From NCBI GenBank assembly GCA_916610825.1, contig OU744453.1:8593845-8657844 (forward strand): 64,000 nt of DNA, in the 5' to 3' direction. The notes below the pieces were generated by a model. That model worked only from the letters and a program-made list of their open reading frames with translations. It was not told the DNA's origin and searched no databases. A program made the translations under genes and the position numbers. The stretch comes from Haliclystus octoradiatus (taxonomy: Eukaryota; Cnidaria; Staurozoa; Stauromedusae; Haliclystidae). Of this stretch, positions 23,352 through 34,500 are shown piece after piece (position 1 is the first letter of the stretch; every line of letters starts with the position of its first letter).

Positions 23352-25028
23352 ATTAATACAGATGGCAAAAAGATCAGCGAGGAACTAAAAATTGACAAGA
23401 GGGCAGAAATTATCGCACAACAGCCGGCCTTTATTACCATGAAAGATCACAAGGACAATTTCTCAAATAACCCTACTTGTAGACTAATCAACCCGGCTAA
23501 AAGTGAAATCGGTATTGTTAGCAAAAAGATATTAGAGAAAGTAATTACCAACGTAAAAAATGTAACCAAAGTAAACCAATGGAAAAATTCTTCCTCTGTT
23601 ATAAATTGGTTTAAGGCATTAAAAAACAAGCAGCAGCTATCCTTTATGACTTTCGACATAGAAAGCTTCTATCCTATGATCTCTGAAAAACTATTGAAAA
23701 AGGCAATCATTTTTGCTCAAAACTTCACTCCGATATCGGACAACGACATCAAAATCGTCATGCACGCGAGGCAGTCGGTCTTATTCAACAAAGGAGTAGC
23801 ATGGACAAAGAAAGACCATTCCAATCTGTTTGACGTAACAATGGGAAGTTACGACGGAGCAGAAATATGCGAATTAGTGGGGCTTTTTATATTAGACAAA
23901 CTTGGGAAAGTATATGGTGACAATAACATTGGCCTTTACAGAGATGATGGCCTGGCAGTCATGAAAAACAAGTCCGGTCCTCAAGCCGAAAGGTGCAAGA
24001 AAAGAATTACGAAAATTTTTAAGGAAATTGGCCTAAAAATCACAACAAAAACTAACCTTAAATCCGTCGACTTCTTAGACATTACTTTCAACTTAACCAA
24101 TGATACCTTTCAGCCGTACAGAAAACCAAACGACCAACCTATATATATCAACACTAAATCTAATCACCCACCAACAATCTTGAAACACATCCCATTAGCA
24201 ATCAATCAACGAATTTCCGATTTGTCGTCAAATGAAACCATTTTCAAAAATAATAAACCTACATACGAAGACGCCTTAGTAGCTAGTGGCCATGAAACAA
24301 ACTTCGACTACCAACCAAGAACCACACCATCAAACAATAAAAAAAGAAACCGACGCAGGAAAATTACTTGGTTCAACCCACCCTTCAATAAAAGCGTTAA
24401 AACAAACATCGGCCGAACATTTCTCAGTCTAGTCAAGAAGCACTTTCCGCCATCGCACACTCTACACAAAATTTTCAACTCAAACACACTCAAAGTCAGC
24501 TACAGCTGCACTTCAAACATGAAAACGATAATTACTAATCACAACAAAAATCTAATCAATACAGAAAAGGATGACACCGAAAGTACCAAACTATGCAATT
24601 GCCGCGTAAAAGAAAATTGCCCCTTTAATAACAAATGTCTAATGGAAAGCGTAATTTATAATGCAAAAGTCACGACAGGAGACCAGGTGGAAAAGAATTA
24701 CATCGGCCTTACAGAAGGAACATTCAAGACACGCCACACACAGCACATGAGCACATTCAGACATGAAAAACAAACGAACAACACTCAGCTGTCAAAATAT
24801 ATTTGGGAATTAAAAAATGAAGCCATTGAATACCAAATTGAATGGACTGCACTATCTACAGCCAAGACATATAGCAACAAATCAAAGAGATGCCAGTTAT
24901 GCTTAGCTGAAAAGTACCATATAATATGCGCAAAAAAAGAACTATTAAATAAAAAATCAGAATTAATCTCTAAGTGTAGGCATGAAAATAAATTTTATTT
25001 TTCTAATTATAAATCCACTAAAACATAA
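23352..25028 (+). CDS. Penelope-like RT + GIY-YIG endonuclease (plus arm, 5'-truncated)
   Basis: Open from the palindrome centre to TAA at 25026. The first Met is at 23439, but homology to the opposite arm begins at 23352. It has the same motif order as the minus arm: MTFDIESFYP, MGSYDGAEICELVG, YRDD, the CNCR...C Cys motif, YIGLTEGTFKTR and SKCRHENK. All RT catalytic aspartates and GIY-YIG core residues I can recognise are present. With no 5' region and no start context it is unlikely to be an active master copy, although RT and nuclease look intact. Confidence 0.88.
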   Translation: MNTDGKKISEELKIDKRAEIIAQQPAFITMKDHKDNFSNNPTCRLINPAKSEIGIVSKKILEKVITNVKNVTKVNQWKNSSSVINWFKALKNKQQLSFMTFDIESFYPMISEKLLKKAIIFAQNFTPISDNDIKIVMHARQSVLFNKGVAWTKKDHSNLFDVTMGSYDGAEICELVGLFILDKLGKVYGDNNIGLYRDDGLAVMKNKSGPQAERCKKRITKIFKEIGLKITTKTNLKSVDFLDITFNLTNDTFQPYRKPNDQPIYINTKSNHPPTILKHIPLAINQRISDLSSNETIFKNNKPTYEDALVASGHETNFDYQPRTTPSNNKKRNRRRKITWFNPPFNKSVKTNIGRTFLSLVKKHFPPSHTLHKIFNSNTLKVSYSCTSNMKTIITNHNKNLINTEKDDTESTKLCNCRVKENCPFNNKCLMESVIYNAKVTTGDQVEKNYIGLTEGTFKTRHTQHMSTFRHEKQTNNTQLSKYIWELKNEAIEYQIEWTALSTAKTYSNKSKRCQLCLAEKYHIICAKKELLNKKSELISKCRHENKFYFSNYKSTKT

Positions 25029-25170
25029 TCTGTAATAACTAACTACCGCATAGGAAATAACTACAAAGAATTATCGCATCTAACAAAACAATAGCCTTTA
25101 TATTATTTAACAATAGCCGCGTTTTGTAAGTTTAATTATGAGGTATAATGTATTTTATTGATTAGTTTTA

Positions 25171-25213
25171 AATGTCTGAGGATCGCATAAAGCGTGAAAC
25201 TTTAAGTAACAGT
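25171..25213 (+). ncRNA. hammerhead ribozyme, Penelope-like element 2 plus arm
   Basis: Same fold as the minus-arm copy: CTGAGGA core at 25176-25182, helix II CGC/GCG, GAAAC at 25196-25200, loop TTTAA and cleavage triplet GTA at 25206-25208. Helix I differs. Here the 5' strand reads AATGT against 3' ACAGT, one mismatch compared with the perfect ACTGT of the other arm, so this copy may be weaker. Confidence 0.72.
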
Positions 25214-26148
25214 ATCAAAATGTGTAGTCTTTGACTTCTTTATTATATATATATATATATATAATGTTCGAGGCAATTGACACCACAGCACTTGAGCACA
25301 GGAAATCTCTGCAAAATTAACAATTGTCTATTAACTCCTAAAATTTATTAGTTTCCCCGATAGACGTGGAAGAGACGAGCTTGTTAAACATGCGATCTAA
25401 TTTACGTGGATATTGCATCAAAGTGTATATTAGTCTGTGTCAGTGTAAATGGCTTTATGTCTGTAACACTGTAATAGCCATTTGTAACAAATTGAATGCC
25501 GACATCAGAGCGATTTTCCTGTTTCCAATATAGGAAGGTCAAATAGAGTTTTGCGATGATTCTTGAGAGAAAAATGTTCTAGAATCTAAGATTGTTTGGC
25601 AATCATTAGTAGTGGCCTATTATGCACAGAAAGCCTGCGAAACGAGATTGATGCGAAATTTGGTGCAAAATATACAATTTCGACTATTTTGGCTATTTAT
25701 TGATGGCGTTATTGATATGTAGAATACAAATCATAGCATACTAACACAAGTTGTTTGGATTAATGCTTCTGATTACTTAGAATTGAAAATTCGATCTTAT
25801 TTAATCATCAATGATGGAATGAGCCTATTGAAGGCGTTTTAAAAGTATACGTATTATGCTGGATTTCCAATTATCTCCTGGCAATCGGGGGGTGCTGATG
25901 TCTTTTGATGGGTGCATAACTTCCATGCTCTATTTGTTATGAATATCAGATACCAACATTGGAGGTTAGTATGTTTGGCCTTAGTCATAAAATATCTTAG
26001 ACCTGGTTTATGATATGAATTTCTCGTTTGTTGTTAGAGAGCGAGTTGATCGGAATTTCGGTGACCTAAACATTAATCAATTAATAATCATACAACATAA
26101 TCTTTAGTATGAAAGATAGCGACAAAATATCACAATATAATAAGTTTT

Positions 26149-26180
26149 GACGTTTCGACAGGAGGTTGTCATTATCAAGG
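26149..26180 (-). repeat. hairpin followed by CGAAACGTC
   Basis: On the minus strand TTGATAATGACA is followed by ACCTCC, then TGTC pairing back to GACA, then GAAACGTC. The layout recalls a degenerate hammerhead core (stem then GAAAC), but the CUGANGA box is not intact. It may be the decayed tail of another retroelement running left-to-right on the minus strand. Confidence 0.35.
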
Positions 26181-26631
26181 TTAAAAATAAATATTTATAT
26201 ATTAAAACTACAGGGTTGATATAGTTCAAATGTGCTAGGATATAACTTTAACATTCCATGGCAACTGTTTATGAATAGTAAATAATAAATAATAGAGAAT
26301 AATAAATAGAGAATAACGAAAGTCTACAAATATAAAAATAGCTCCGCTACGCTCGGACTCATGGTGAATAATATAATAATCAAAATAAACCAATTGAATT
26401 CAAATTCAATAAAATATCAAATCAATCAAATCATCATGCAAAGAAAAATAAAATCAAATCAAATTCAAAAAAGTAAATCAATCCAATCGAATGATATAAA
26501 AATCAGATCAAATAAAAAAATCAACTTCAATCAAATAAAATGAAATAAATTACAACAATATCCAAATAATATAATAATATAAAGAAAAATATATCCAAAT
26601 AATGAATCAAATAAAAAATAAAAATGAGAAG

Positions 26632-26702
26632 GCAGACCGATGGGATTGAGCCCCGGACCCCGCGCGCCTGATGCAGACGCTTAACCACTAGACCATACCA
26701 AG
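26632..26702 (-). repeat. tRNA-derived SINE head or tRNA pseudogene
   Basis: On the minus strand the sequence has an A-box (TGGTCTAGTGGTTA), a 5-bp anticodon stem GCGTC/GGCGC with loop TGCATCA, and a B-box-like GGCTCAATCCC. Canonical T33 in the loop is G, the T-stem pairs poorly and the acceptor ends do not pair, so it is not a working tRNA gene. The B-box is followed on the minus strand by a long AT-rich stretch, as in a SINE body. It is the most GC-rich patch of the region. Confidence 0.6.
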
Positions 26703-28185
26703 ATTGAATAATGACGTGATTTTCACTACTTATAATACAGGTGTGAGTTGTAAATGACGTGCGAAATTGTCTCTTCTCAAGCTGATGTCGCAGCAGAATT
26801 AAAACATTTTAGTAAACCAAATAAAACGATGACGACTGGCTTAGCAGTTTGATGTAATACATAACTTCAAAAAACAATAAAAACAATAAATATATAATAC
26901 TGTCTTGTCTAAGCCCCCAAACAAATGATGAATTGTCGGTTTAAAAATTCTCATGGTCAAAACACAACAACAATTATCTTCGAAGTTTCACCTCAAATAA
27001 TGATGTTACAGAACGATTAAAACCTTTCATTAACCATTTCAAATGACGAGAAGAAGAAAACAATCATGTGTTCTACCAATGAAGAGATAGTCACGATGTA
27101 AACTTATCTAGGAGTATTAGGAAACATTTCATTTAATAATGCAATCGTAATCTCGCTAAGCTGCGAGTTGGCCATCATGGCAGGCAATGGAAAATATTTA
27201 TGTCAAAAAAATTTAGCTAAAAACTTAGAATATTCACACAGCTTGCCCATTGTATTTTTAACAATAAAATGGTGTTTCTTGCGCAATCGTTTTTTGTTCG
27301 ACCTTTGTTAGCACGCAAAGCAGTGTGTTGAACGTTATTTCAAAAGAACAATAGATTTAGTCAAAAATGAAATGAAATGAAATGAAATGAAAAAGTTTCC
27401 ACCATGACAGCATAGACTCAAGGTCATTTACGTAACCATGAGTCAAAAACAATAGAAGCTGTGACAAAGGGAAACAATTAAACTAAAATTCACGACTTAA
27501 TTGAATTGTATAGAAAGGTATAGAACTGCAGTTGATAGTGAATGTTTTTGCATGACTAATTTTGATGCAATACCTTTTCCTTTCTTTTCTTTTTTACATT
27601 TTCATTTATTGATAAAAATCTACAAAGATAGCAGATGCAAAACGAATTTTGAAAGTCTTTTGAAAAATGTTTACAAATTCGCGTTTCTAAATAATGACAT
27701 ACTAAATCTTCACAAAAGGGCCTGGGACTAATTCCGCAGTGAACTCTTTTATAATTTTTTGCTTGGACTTGCCTCTAAATCAGATATTGGCTAATTTTAA
27801 ATCATTTTCGGTCCCCTTATATACCAGTAAAAAATGGTCACCTAAATAAAAAAGGATTTGACATAAAGGATTTGACGACTATGCTATCTTCTTCTCCAAT
27901 TTTGATGCGTATATAGCGTGATACAGCAATTGGCGCTGTGTCATGGATCGCAGAATAATCTAAAGCTTGATGATGGAGAGAGAATTGGTGCTTAATAGGT
28001 GCTTTTAAATGCTCTTTTAATGATCGATGTCACAGTGAGGAAATTGTTGATGGCTACGTTAGTAAGAATGAAGAATCAGCAACGACATATTTAGTTTTGG
28101 ATCAACCATCATAATCATACAATAAACAGTTTGGCCGAAATAATTATACGATGTGATGTTTTGATTAACTCTATTTTCGAATTAG

Positions 28186-31100
28186 TTCATGGTGGCTGGT
28201 CTCAATGGACAACATATGGCTCATGTTCGTTGACATGTGGCGGAGGAGAAATAATGGAAACGAGAAAGTGCGATGATCCTGCTCCAGGCGTTGGTGGCTT
28301 TGATTGCGGGATGGACAATGAAAAAACTTCACAATGCAATACCAATGAATGTCCAGGTAAAGCTATGCATTATATTTGACGAGATGTTTTATTAATCAAT
28401 GGCGAGCAAAATGTTGGCAGATAATGGCCGATATCCATCAATGTTTCTGTCCAATGAATGATAGGTCAATTCGATTGCAATGGTTTAATAAATTAACAAT
28501 GCAATTATCAGTTGCTTATTTCTGCCATAATGATTTCAATACATGGAGTGGTTAATACATCCTTTAGGTTTGACCGCTGCTTGGCAAATCGGATTGCCTG
28601 ATTTCGCATGATGTTCATATACTTTACTTGACTTGCAGAAGCAAGAAATCCAAATAATGTATCACTTAAATACATTCACAAAGCGTTCACATTGTACATA
28701 ATACAGGAAGCTCTTCATCTTTGTTACGCAGCATTCCATAAAATTTGAAGAATAATATTATTTATAATATGGATACATAATATTTGTTTTATGCTTTAGT
28801 GAATGGTGGATGGTCTGAATGGGTACAAGTAGGATCATGCTCAGTGACATGTGGGGTTGGAGAAATGACAGATTCGAGACAGTGCATAAATCCTACTCCC
28901 AGTTTTGGTGGAGCAGAATGCGGAGTAGACAACGTCAGAACAGTGGCATGCAATCAAGATATTTGTCCTCGTAAGTATATGATAATTACAATATAAGATA
29001 TACGTAGGTACTAGTCAAGCGGTAGCCTATAGCTCAGTACTAAATTTGTGATCAGTAGGTTAATGGTAGAGCTCCTGTCATACATGCTGGAGACTAAAGT
29101 ATTGTAATTTCAAGTAGACGTTTTGAAAATCTGACCATTGTTCGGACCTTGGTATTCACTCAAAGCGAGCTTAAGCTAAGCTAAGTGTAATGCGATTGTA
29201 TTATATATAAAAGAGGATTCTACGGAAACAATATTTTTCCAAGTAATGATTGATTCAGTTGAATAAATTACATCTGCTTACACACACCCACACAATCCAT
29301 GCATATCTGATTGTTTGTACATTTCGGAGTAAAATTCTGCAGGTTAGAAAACAATCTGGTATCTTATTGCTCAGTTCACGTTGATAACAAAACTCGATAT
29401 CATCCCAATGTCTCTCATTGGGGAAGGCTGCTTGCATTAAGGAAGGTTCGTAAAAATGACCCCATTATGGACTAAAAATGAGACTAGACAGCTCAAATAG
29501 AGCCCACGAATTATGCAAACATTATTCGTGGTTGTCTTAATTCCTGACGAATATCAATTCTGATTATCAATTTCATTGTTTTGAATGTTTTCTTCATTAT
29601 TCTTCGTATTTCTGGATCAAGATGATTGCATCATGTACTTTAGATAACTTTCGACCATCTTTCCTTGCGATTTTTCAAAATTGTTGGTTTTGACTTTTTT
29701 ATTGGAGATTTTTCAGTGCAGATATTATTTTCCAGTTGCAGTGATACTAAACAACTTACAACAATAATATGCCTGTACTATATATCTTCTATTTTGTGTG
29801 TTATTTTCTGGAACAAAAAATTCTTCATGAACAAAACTTTTTTAGTTTTGGTTTCATGGTAATTTTTTCCCTTCTAACAATATAAATTTAAAAATTAAGC
29901 TGGCGATCACATATTTTTCTTTTAAATATTTATTTGTTATTATGCTAGCTGTTTTGAAAATTTATATTTACTTCGAACTTCCCGGTGAGGAAGTTTCTAG
30001 AAAATTTTGCTTGTCGAAAATGATTGAATGAGGTCGACTCATAAATAAATTTAAAATCAAGTTTTTCACTAACTTATTAAGGAGGTTTAGATAATTTGAC
30101 GAGACGAGATCTTTCACGCGTTTCAGTTTATGTAGCCTGGAGCCTAGTCATACTCGTGACAGATTTGATTGAACGTTTGGAAAACTCATTTGACGAAATA
30201 TGACGTGTAATACAGCTTGACAACCATATATAACAATAACAAGGATGGCAGAAGCTGATAAACTTGCTTGCGCTGCTTATCTTTATAACGAAGACGTTCT
30301 CGACGAAGATGAACTTACCTTTGCACTTTTTAATTCAATCCAAGTTGCACCTGTTTTCCCTTATTAATTAGAACTACGGAAGATTCAACCTTCAAATTAT
30401 GTACGAGGACAAATGTATCAGAGTTTAGATTAGCGAGAGATTACATAATCAGACTGGATGAAGGTTTACGTTTACCATTATCAATTGTTTGTTAGTAATA
30501 GTAGGGTTGCTACAAAAATTGAAGGACTGTGAATACTTTTAAAACGTTTTGCATATTCTTGCCGTTATAGTGACATGATACCAATATTTCGCAGGTCAAA
30601 GTCAGAATTATGCATGATTTCAAATTTAGTTATGGATATGTTGTCGAAAAGCATGGATATATGCTTACAAGCATGGACCAACCTTTGCTTAGTCAAAAAA
30701 ATTTGCAGACATTTGCTTAAGCAATTCACCAGCAGACAAATGCCCTAGTAAATTTTTGGGGTTTATTGATGGCATTGTCAAACCAATTTGCCGACAAGAA
30801 GAAAGTCAGCAACTATTATATAACGAACACAAGCGTGTACATGCCCTAAAATATCAAACAAAATTTTTTGAGAATCTCCTAAATCACGAAATAACAAATC
30901 ATGACTTCCGCAGGATCCCTCTTGTTTTGATACTAATACACATGCGTGATAAGGTATCTCGGGAATGATCTCGTATCGTCACAATATCTAAACCGAAAAT
31001 ATCTACGTCAAAATATTCGAAAATCGTGTTGTTATGTACGAACGCTCAATAATTGTGATGTTGGTATCGCGCTCACTTGTCATGATTAGAAAAAAAACAT

Positions 31101-34100
31101 TATAACGTCACTTACCTTTGACTCTCCATTTTTCTAGATTTGGAACGGTCACTTTTTCAAATGCTTAATTCTTAAAAATACTTATCTGTTTATTGAGAAA
31201 ACTTAGCAACGACCTGTGTGAAATTAGCCCCCCGCTATTGCGAATCAGCCTGTAACACATTCCATATTTTTGTACTATTTTGGAATTATTTACTTCGCTG
31301 TGGAACTCAAATCCGATTGGTGATGCCATAACTGATATTTGAGGACGAGAGTTCAAAAAAATTGATTTTTTTGATTATAATCCCTGCTGGTCAATAATGG
31401 CTGGCTCTTTAAGGGGACTATGTAGAACAGCTGCCTTTATGGATTATCTATAGGTCAAATTTCATTGTAAGTCAATCTCACTACATTGAAGGGTCACTGC
31501 ACAGCATCCGTGTTTGGGTTCCCTGATACCAACAAGCGGAATGTTGGGAGACACGAGAAAGTATCAGAAAAACAAGAGCCTGTAGGGCGAGTGAGTGTTT
31601 TTCAGCTTTCGAGTGTGTCCCAACATCCAAAGTGTTGGTATCAGAAAACCTAAATACAATGCTGCCGTGCAGTAGCCCTTTTGTGAAATAAAAAATATTT
31701 AAATATTTTCAAGCGAATTCAACATAAAAGATTTGACTGATTAGATCAATTTTCTCCTATAAATCTTCACGTCTTTGTAATATTTTGCCTTTCTTCGAAT
31801 CACAGATCCAGAGTTCAACTTTCGAAACATTTTCGATTCTTTCGATTGCTATGATTCTGATGTGTCTTATTTCTCATTTCTGCTGTGCCAAGTTTTTGCC
31901 GGTTTTGTAGCCACCATAACCAACAAATGACGCAAAGAAGAAGAATGCCTTGAATTATAATACTGTACTCTGAAATATATATCATTAACGATGTTAATAA
32001 CGAATTTTTTTATTTGCAATTATTCAGAAATTTTTGATGTTTTTTCTCTCATGATGTCTAAGTTGTTTTGGCTTGCGTTTCCAAACACGGGAGTAAGCCA
32101 ATCAAATCACTAGAACATGATTCGAAAATTTCTGGAGTTTTAAATGTCCATTGCATTAGTGGCTGGATTGAAAACTGCGAGCGATACAGACCGAGCGCCA
32201 CAGAACTGAAACGGTAGGCTTATCCGGGCAACTTGAAAAACACATAAAAGTGTTCATAAAAATATGCTAGACAATTAATTATTTCTGGTTTTAACTAAAT
32301 TGTATTGTAAACCCTTCAAAAATCTAATATATATTTCATAATTCAAGGTCAAAGACTTCTTATTAATTCGAGGAAATGCTGTATTTCAGCTTCAGGGTCT
32401 TTGATTATTTTTTTCTCCAAAGATTTTGCGAGTCCATAGAAGCATGACCAAAGCAAAAAATATATGAATTAAGAGGGCTCTGGCCACGAAATGATTTATA
32501 AATTCATCTCTAGGGAGCTCCACAATAAATTTTGACTCAAAAAAGAAAAGGGAAAGTATTTATGGTATTTTAATGAACATTTACGTGAATTTGAAGTTGC
32601 CTGGAGAAACCTGCCATTTTAGTTCTGTGGCGCTCGGGACATTAATGGATTTAAACATAACATTTTTTACAAACCTAGGGTGCTTCTGTGAAGGTCACTT
32701 ACTTTAGAAAAATTACAAGAAAGAAACAAGTCAGCTTAAAACGTATAAATGTTTTAAATTTAATTATTTAAAAAAAGACCAAGGTAACATCACCTTCAAC
32801 AAGTCCAATATATTGTACTGTATGCCAACTATTAAAGTGCATATCCCGGATATTGGCAGATTACTTCTTTGGATAGCGAAACATTTCTATTCGTACATGT
32901 TTTTCTTGTGTTTTTGCTTTGCGCGATCATCTACCCTTCAAAAATGCATTCAAAGTGATGATTTTCTGTCTCACTCTTTTTCCACCACTAGGAACCCATT
33001 TCTACTTCATAAGAGGGTTTAGACTGGAAAAACACTTAACGTTTCGTTTTTTTTCTCTAATTAAAAAACAGCTGATCCAAATGACAATTGCTCTCAGAAT
33101 GATCATTTCAACGTCCATCTTAATATGCTGATATATTTTTTATCAATATTTGAGATCCAACAAAGAGATAGAAGCACTAAAGCAAAAAAAAATGCTATAT
33201 TGATTTTTTTTTCAAGCGGCTACATGTCTTTACGGATTACCTTACATAAGATTATCGCTGTGTGTAGTCTCTGCGCTCTAATTTCTCCGTATAGTCGATA
33301 GGAATTAAAAATACATATGTCTACGAATAGTAGTAAAGAGGTGTCAATCGAAAAAACACTTAACAGAAAAAGACCCAAAACTAAAAAAAATTGAATTCAC
33401 GGATTACATCTATTTTGTTGGACCTCAAATCTAGATAAAATATATTATGTACGTCCTGAGCTGAGCTTTGAATCAATTATTCTGGAAACAGTTTCTTAAT
33501 TGGTTTAGCCACTTCTTTTTAAAAGACAGAAACTTTTCTGGTGTTTTAGAAATGTTTAGTGTTTTTTCCGGTGTAAATCCTTTTGTGGAAGGTATACAGG
33601 TTCTTTGTGGCTGAGAAAGAGTGAGAGACAAAATCGTCACTTTGACTGCATAATTGGAAAAGGTAATAATTGCGTAAAGTGAAAATACAAGAGGAACATG
33701 TAAAAATAAAAAATGTTTCTCTCTATAAAGAAGTAATCTCCCAATATCCGGGATATGCACTTTAGTAATATTAATAAACGTTGAATCAATACGATACAGA
33801 GTAAAATGGTCTTTGGTTCAAAGAAGTAAGTCATATTTCTGTAGTAGAGAATTTTGAGTTCATTAGAGCATCTGATGTTTTCTGAGCTCATTATGAACTC
33901 AAATGGACACAAATATTCGTAAATAGTTCACTTAACATTGATGCATTAATTTTTATTCTTTGATTGTTATTCTTGTTTATTTTGAATTAAAATTACCTTA
34001 AATATGAGGCTAATTTACCGTTCTGCATTCTAGAGACCTACACATTCCATCATGATTTGGAACATACTATCCCAGTCGACGGCTATGAAACGCCAGATTA

Positions 34101-34500
34101 TTACCCAATGCAAATTAACTACTATGCTTCCTTAGTGGATATAAAAGCTATTGTTAACCAAGCAATCGAGTGTAGACAACATTTTAGTTATGAAGGCATG
34201 AAAGCAGATATTTCTGATACATACTGGAGTGCTTCTGATGGAAATAAATACAGATTCTATCCAAGTGAAGACGGTAATGGTGTATGTTATTGCTCTGGAG
34301 TAGAGTCATGCTGCTGTGGTGAAAATTTTCGAAGCTGCTCAACCACATTGTCTAATCAAGAATGGAAACTAACAACAGATGAAGGGTATTTTACCAAGAA
34401 GGATATATTGCCAATGATTGATTTCCATGTGGGAGATACAGGAGATGTTAGTGAATACGCATTGGTCACTATTGGGCCTTTGGAATGCACAATGTATTAG
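28186..34500 (+). CDS. TSP1-repeat protein with contactin-associated-like C-terminal domain (3' part)
   Basis: Three exons are supported: 28186-28356, 28800-28970 and 34034-34500. The first two are each 171 bp, phase 1-1, and each encodes one thrombospondin type 1 repeat with WSQW/WSEW, CSLTCGGG/CSVTCGVG and six cysteines. The third begins in phase 1 and encodes a domain like the fibrinogen-like region of contactin-associated proteins: HTIPVDGYETP, an IECRQHFSYE block, YWSASDGNKYRF, a Cys-rich CYCSGVESCCCG, then GDTGDVSEYALVTIGPLECT and a stop. Donors are GTAAAG and GTAAGT. The product is predicted to be extracellular and adhesive, or a matrix protein. Signal peptide and earlier exons were not found. 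The 5-kb last intron is full of transposons. Confidence 0.88.
29022..29115 (+). repeat. degenerate tRNA-like sequence, possible SINE
   Basis: TATAGCTCAGT resembles a tRNA A-box, and AATGGTAGAGCTCCTGTC-type sequence with an anticodon-like stem CTCCTG/CTGGAG follows about 35 nt later. No good B-box is present. It lies in the last intron of the TSP1 gene. Confidence 0.3.
30245..30860 (+). pseudogene. PIF/Harbinger transposase (DDE_Tnp_4) remnant
   Basis: The start ATG opens MAEADKLACAAYLYNED, typical of the N-terminus of this family, and stops at 30366. Further on, in shifting frames, come YSDMIPIF, SELCMISNLVMDM and, after an in-frame stop, NFWGFIDGIVKPICRQEE (the DG motif of the DDE domain) and YNEHKRVHALKYQ. 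Similarity ends there and the final catalytic part is lost. Several stops and frameshifts make it clearly dead. It sits inside the last intron of the TSP1 gene. Confidence 0.8.
31488..31800. repeat. foldback repeat family, copy A
   Basis: Inverted ends: GGGTCACTGCACAGCATCCG followed by TGTTTGGGTTCCCTGATACC on the left, mirrored by GGTATCAGAAAACCTAAATA followed by GCTGCCGTGCAGTAGCCC on the right. An inner inverted pair GTTGGGAGACACGAGAAA / TTTCGAGTGTGTCCCAAC is also present. Similarity to copy B continues past the inverted part (GATTTGACTGATT...TTCACGTCTT), so the repeated unit is longer than the foldback. Confidence 0.7.
32835..33762. mobile_element. non-autonomous TIR transposon, TA-flanked
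   Basis: Long inverted arms begin AAGTGCATATCCCGGATATT at the left (32835) and mirror at the right (CCAATATCCGGGATATGCAC, to 33762). The arms are imperfect and extend about 200 bp or more. Each end is bordered by TA, as expected for Tc1/mariner-type insertion. Small frames in the arms are mirror images of each other and are not genes. It lies in the last intron of the TSP1 gene. Confidence 0.7.

Larger units (their letters stand above)
21422..25245. mobile_element. Penelope-like element 2: near-perfect head-to-head inverted dimer
   Basis: The minus arm is 21422-about 23317 and the plus arm about 23345-25245, giving arms of about 1.9 kb. Both start at the same point of the coding region (INTDGKK) and both end in AGTCTTTGACTTCTTTATTATA. 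The plus arm passes into (TA)n at 25244. The protein products differ at one residue in the compared part (GTCKTR in the minus arm, GTFKTR in the plus arm). The short centre carries CGATAAAATT three times (about 23319, 23329, 23345). It is related to but clearly distinct from element 1, and the two dimers sit about 105 bp apart. Confidence 0.88.
25246..28185. other. AT-rich spacer upstream of the TSP1 exons
   Basis: No coding exon is recognised, although earlier exons of the TSP1 gene must lie here or outside the window. About 26360-26620 is low-complexity AAATCAAATCAA-type sequence, and the 60-codon frame in it is compositional. An (AAATG)n run of five units lies at 27366-27391. The hairpin at 26149 and the tRNA-like sequence at 26632 are listed separately. 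GCTCCGCTACGCTCGG at 26341 is a GC-rich island in otherwise AT-rich DNA. Confidence 0.4.

Noticed and set aside
23316..23440. N-terminal hydrophobic extension of the Penelope-like minus-strand frame
   Set aside because: This stretch is the antisense of the opposite arm read through the palindrome centre, not a genuine signal peptide.
18561..25245. CRISPR array or prokaryotic retron in place of the inverted RT elements
   Set aside because: RT motifs (YRDD, MGSYDGAEICELVG) with a GIY-YIG nuclease and hammerheads identify Penelope-like elements; there is no spacer-repeat pattern.
26361..26543. 60-codon frame rich in Asn, Gln, Ile and Lys
   Set aside because: Simple AAATCAAAT-type sequence; composition alone gives the open frame.
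26632..26702. Functional tRNA gene
   Set aside because: A and B boxes are present, but the T-stem, acceptor stem and T33 fail.
33473..33912. Overlapping minus-strand frames
   Set aside because: The lower part mirrors the plus-strand frame at 32813 because both lie in inverted arms of one transposon; the 33637-33912 frame only reads out of that arm into flanking DNA.
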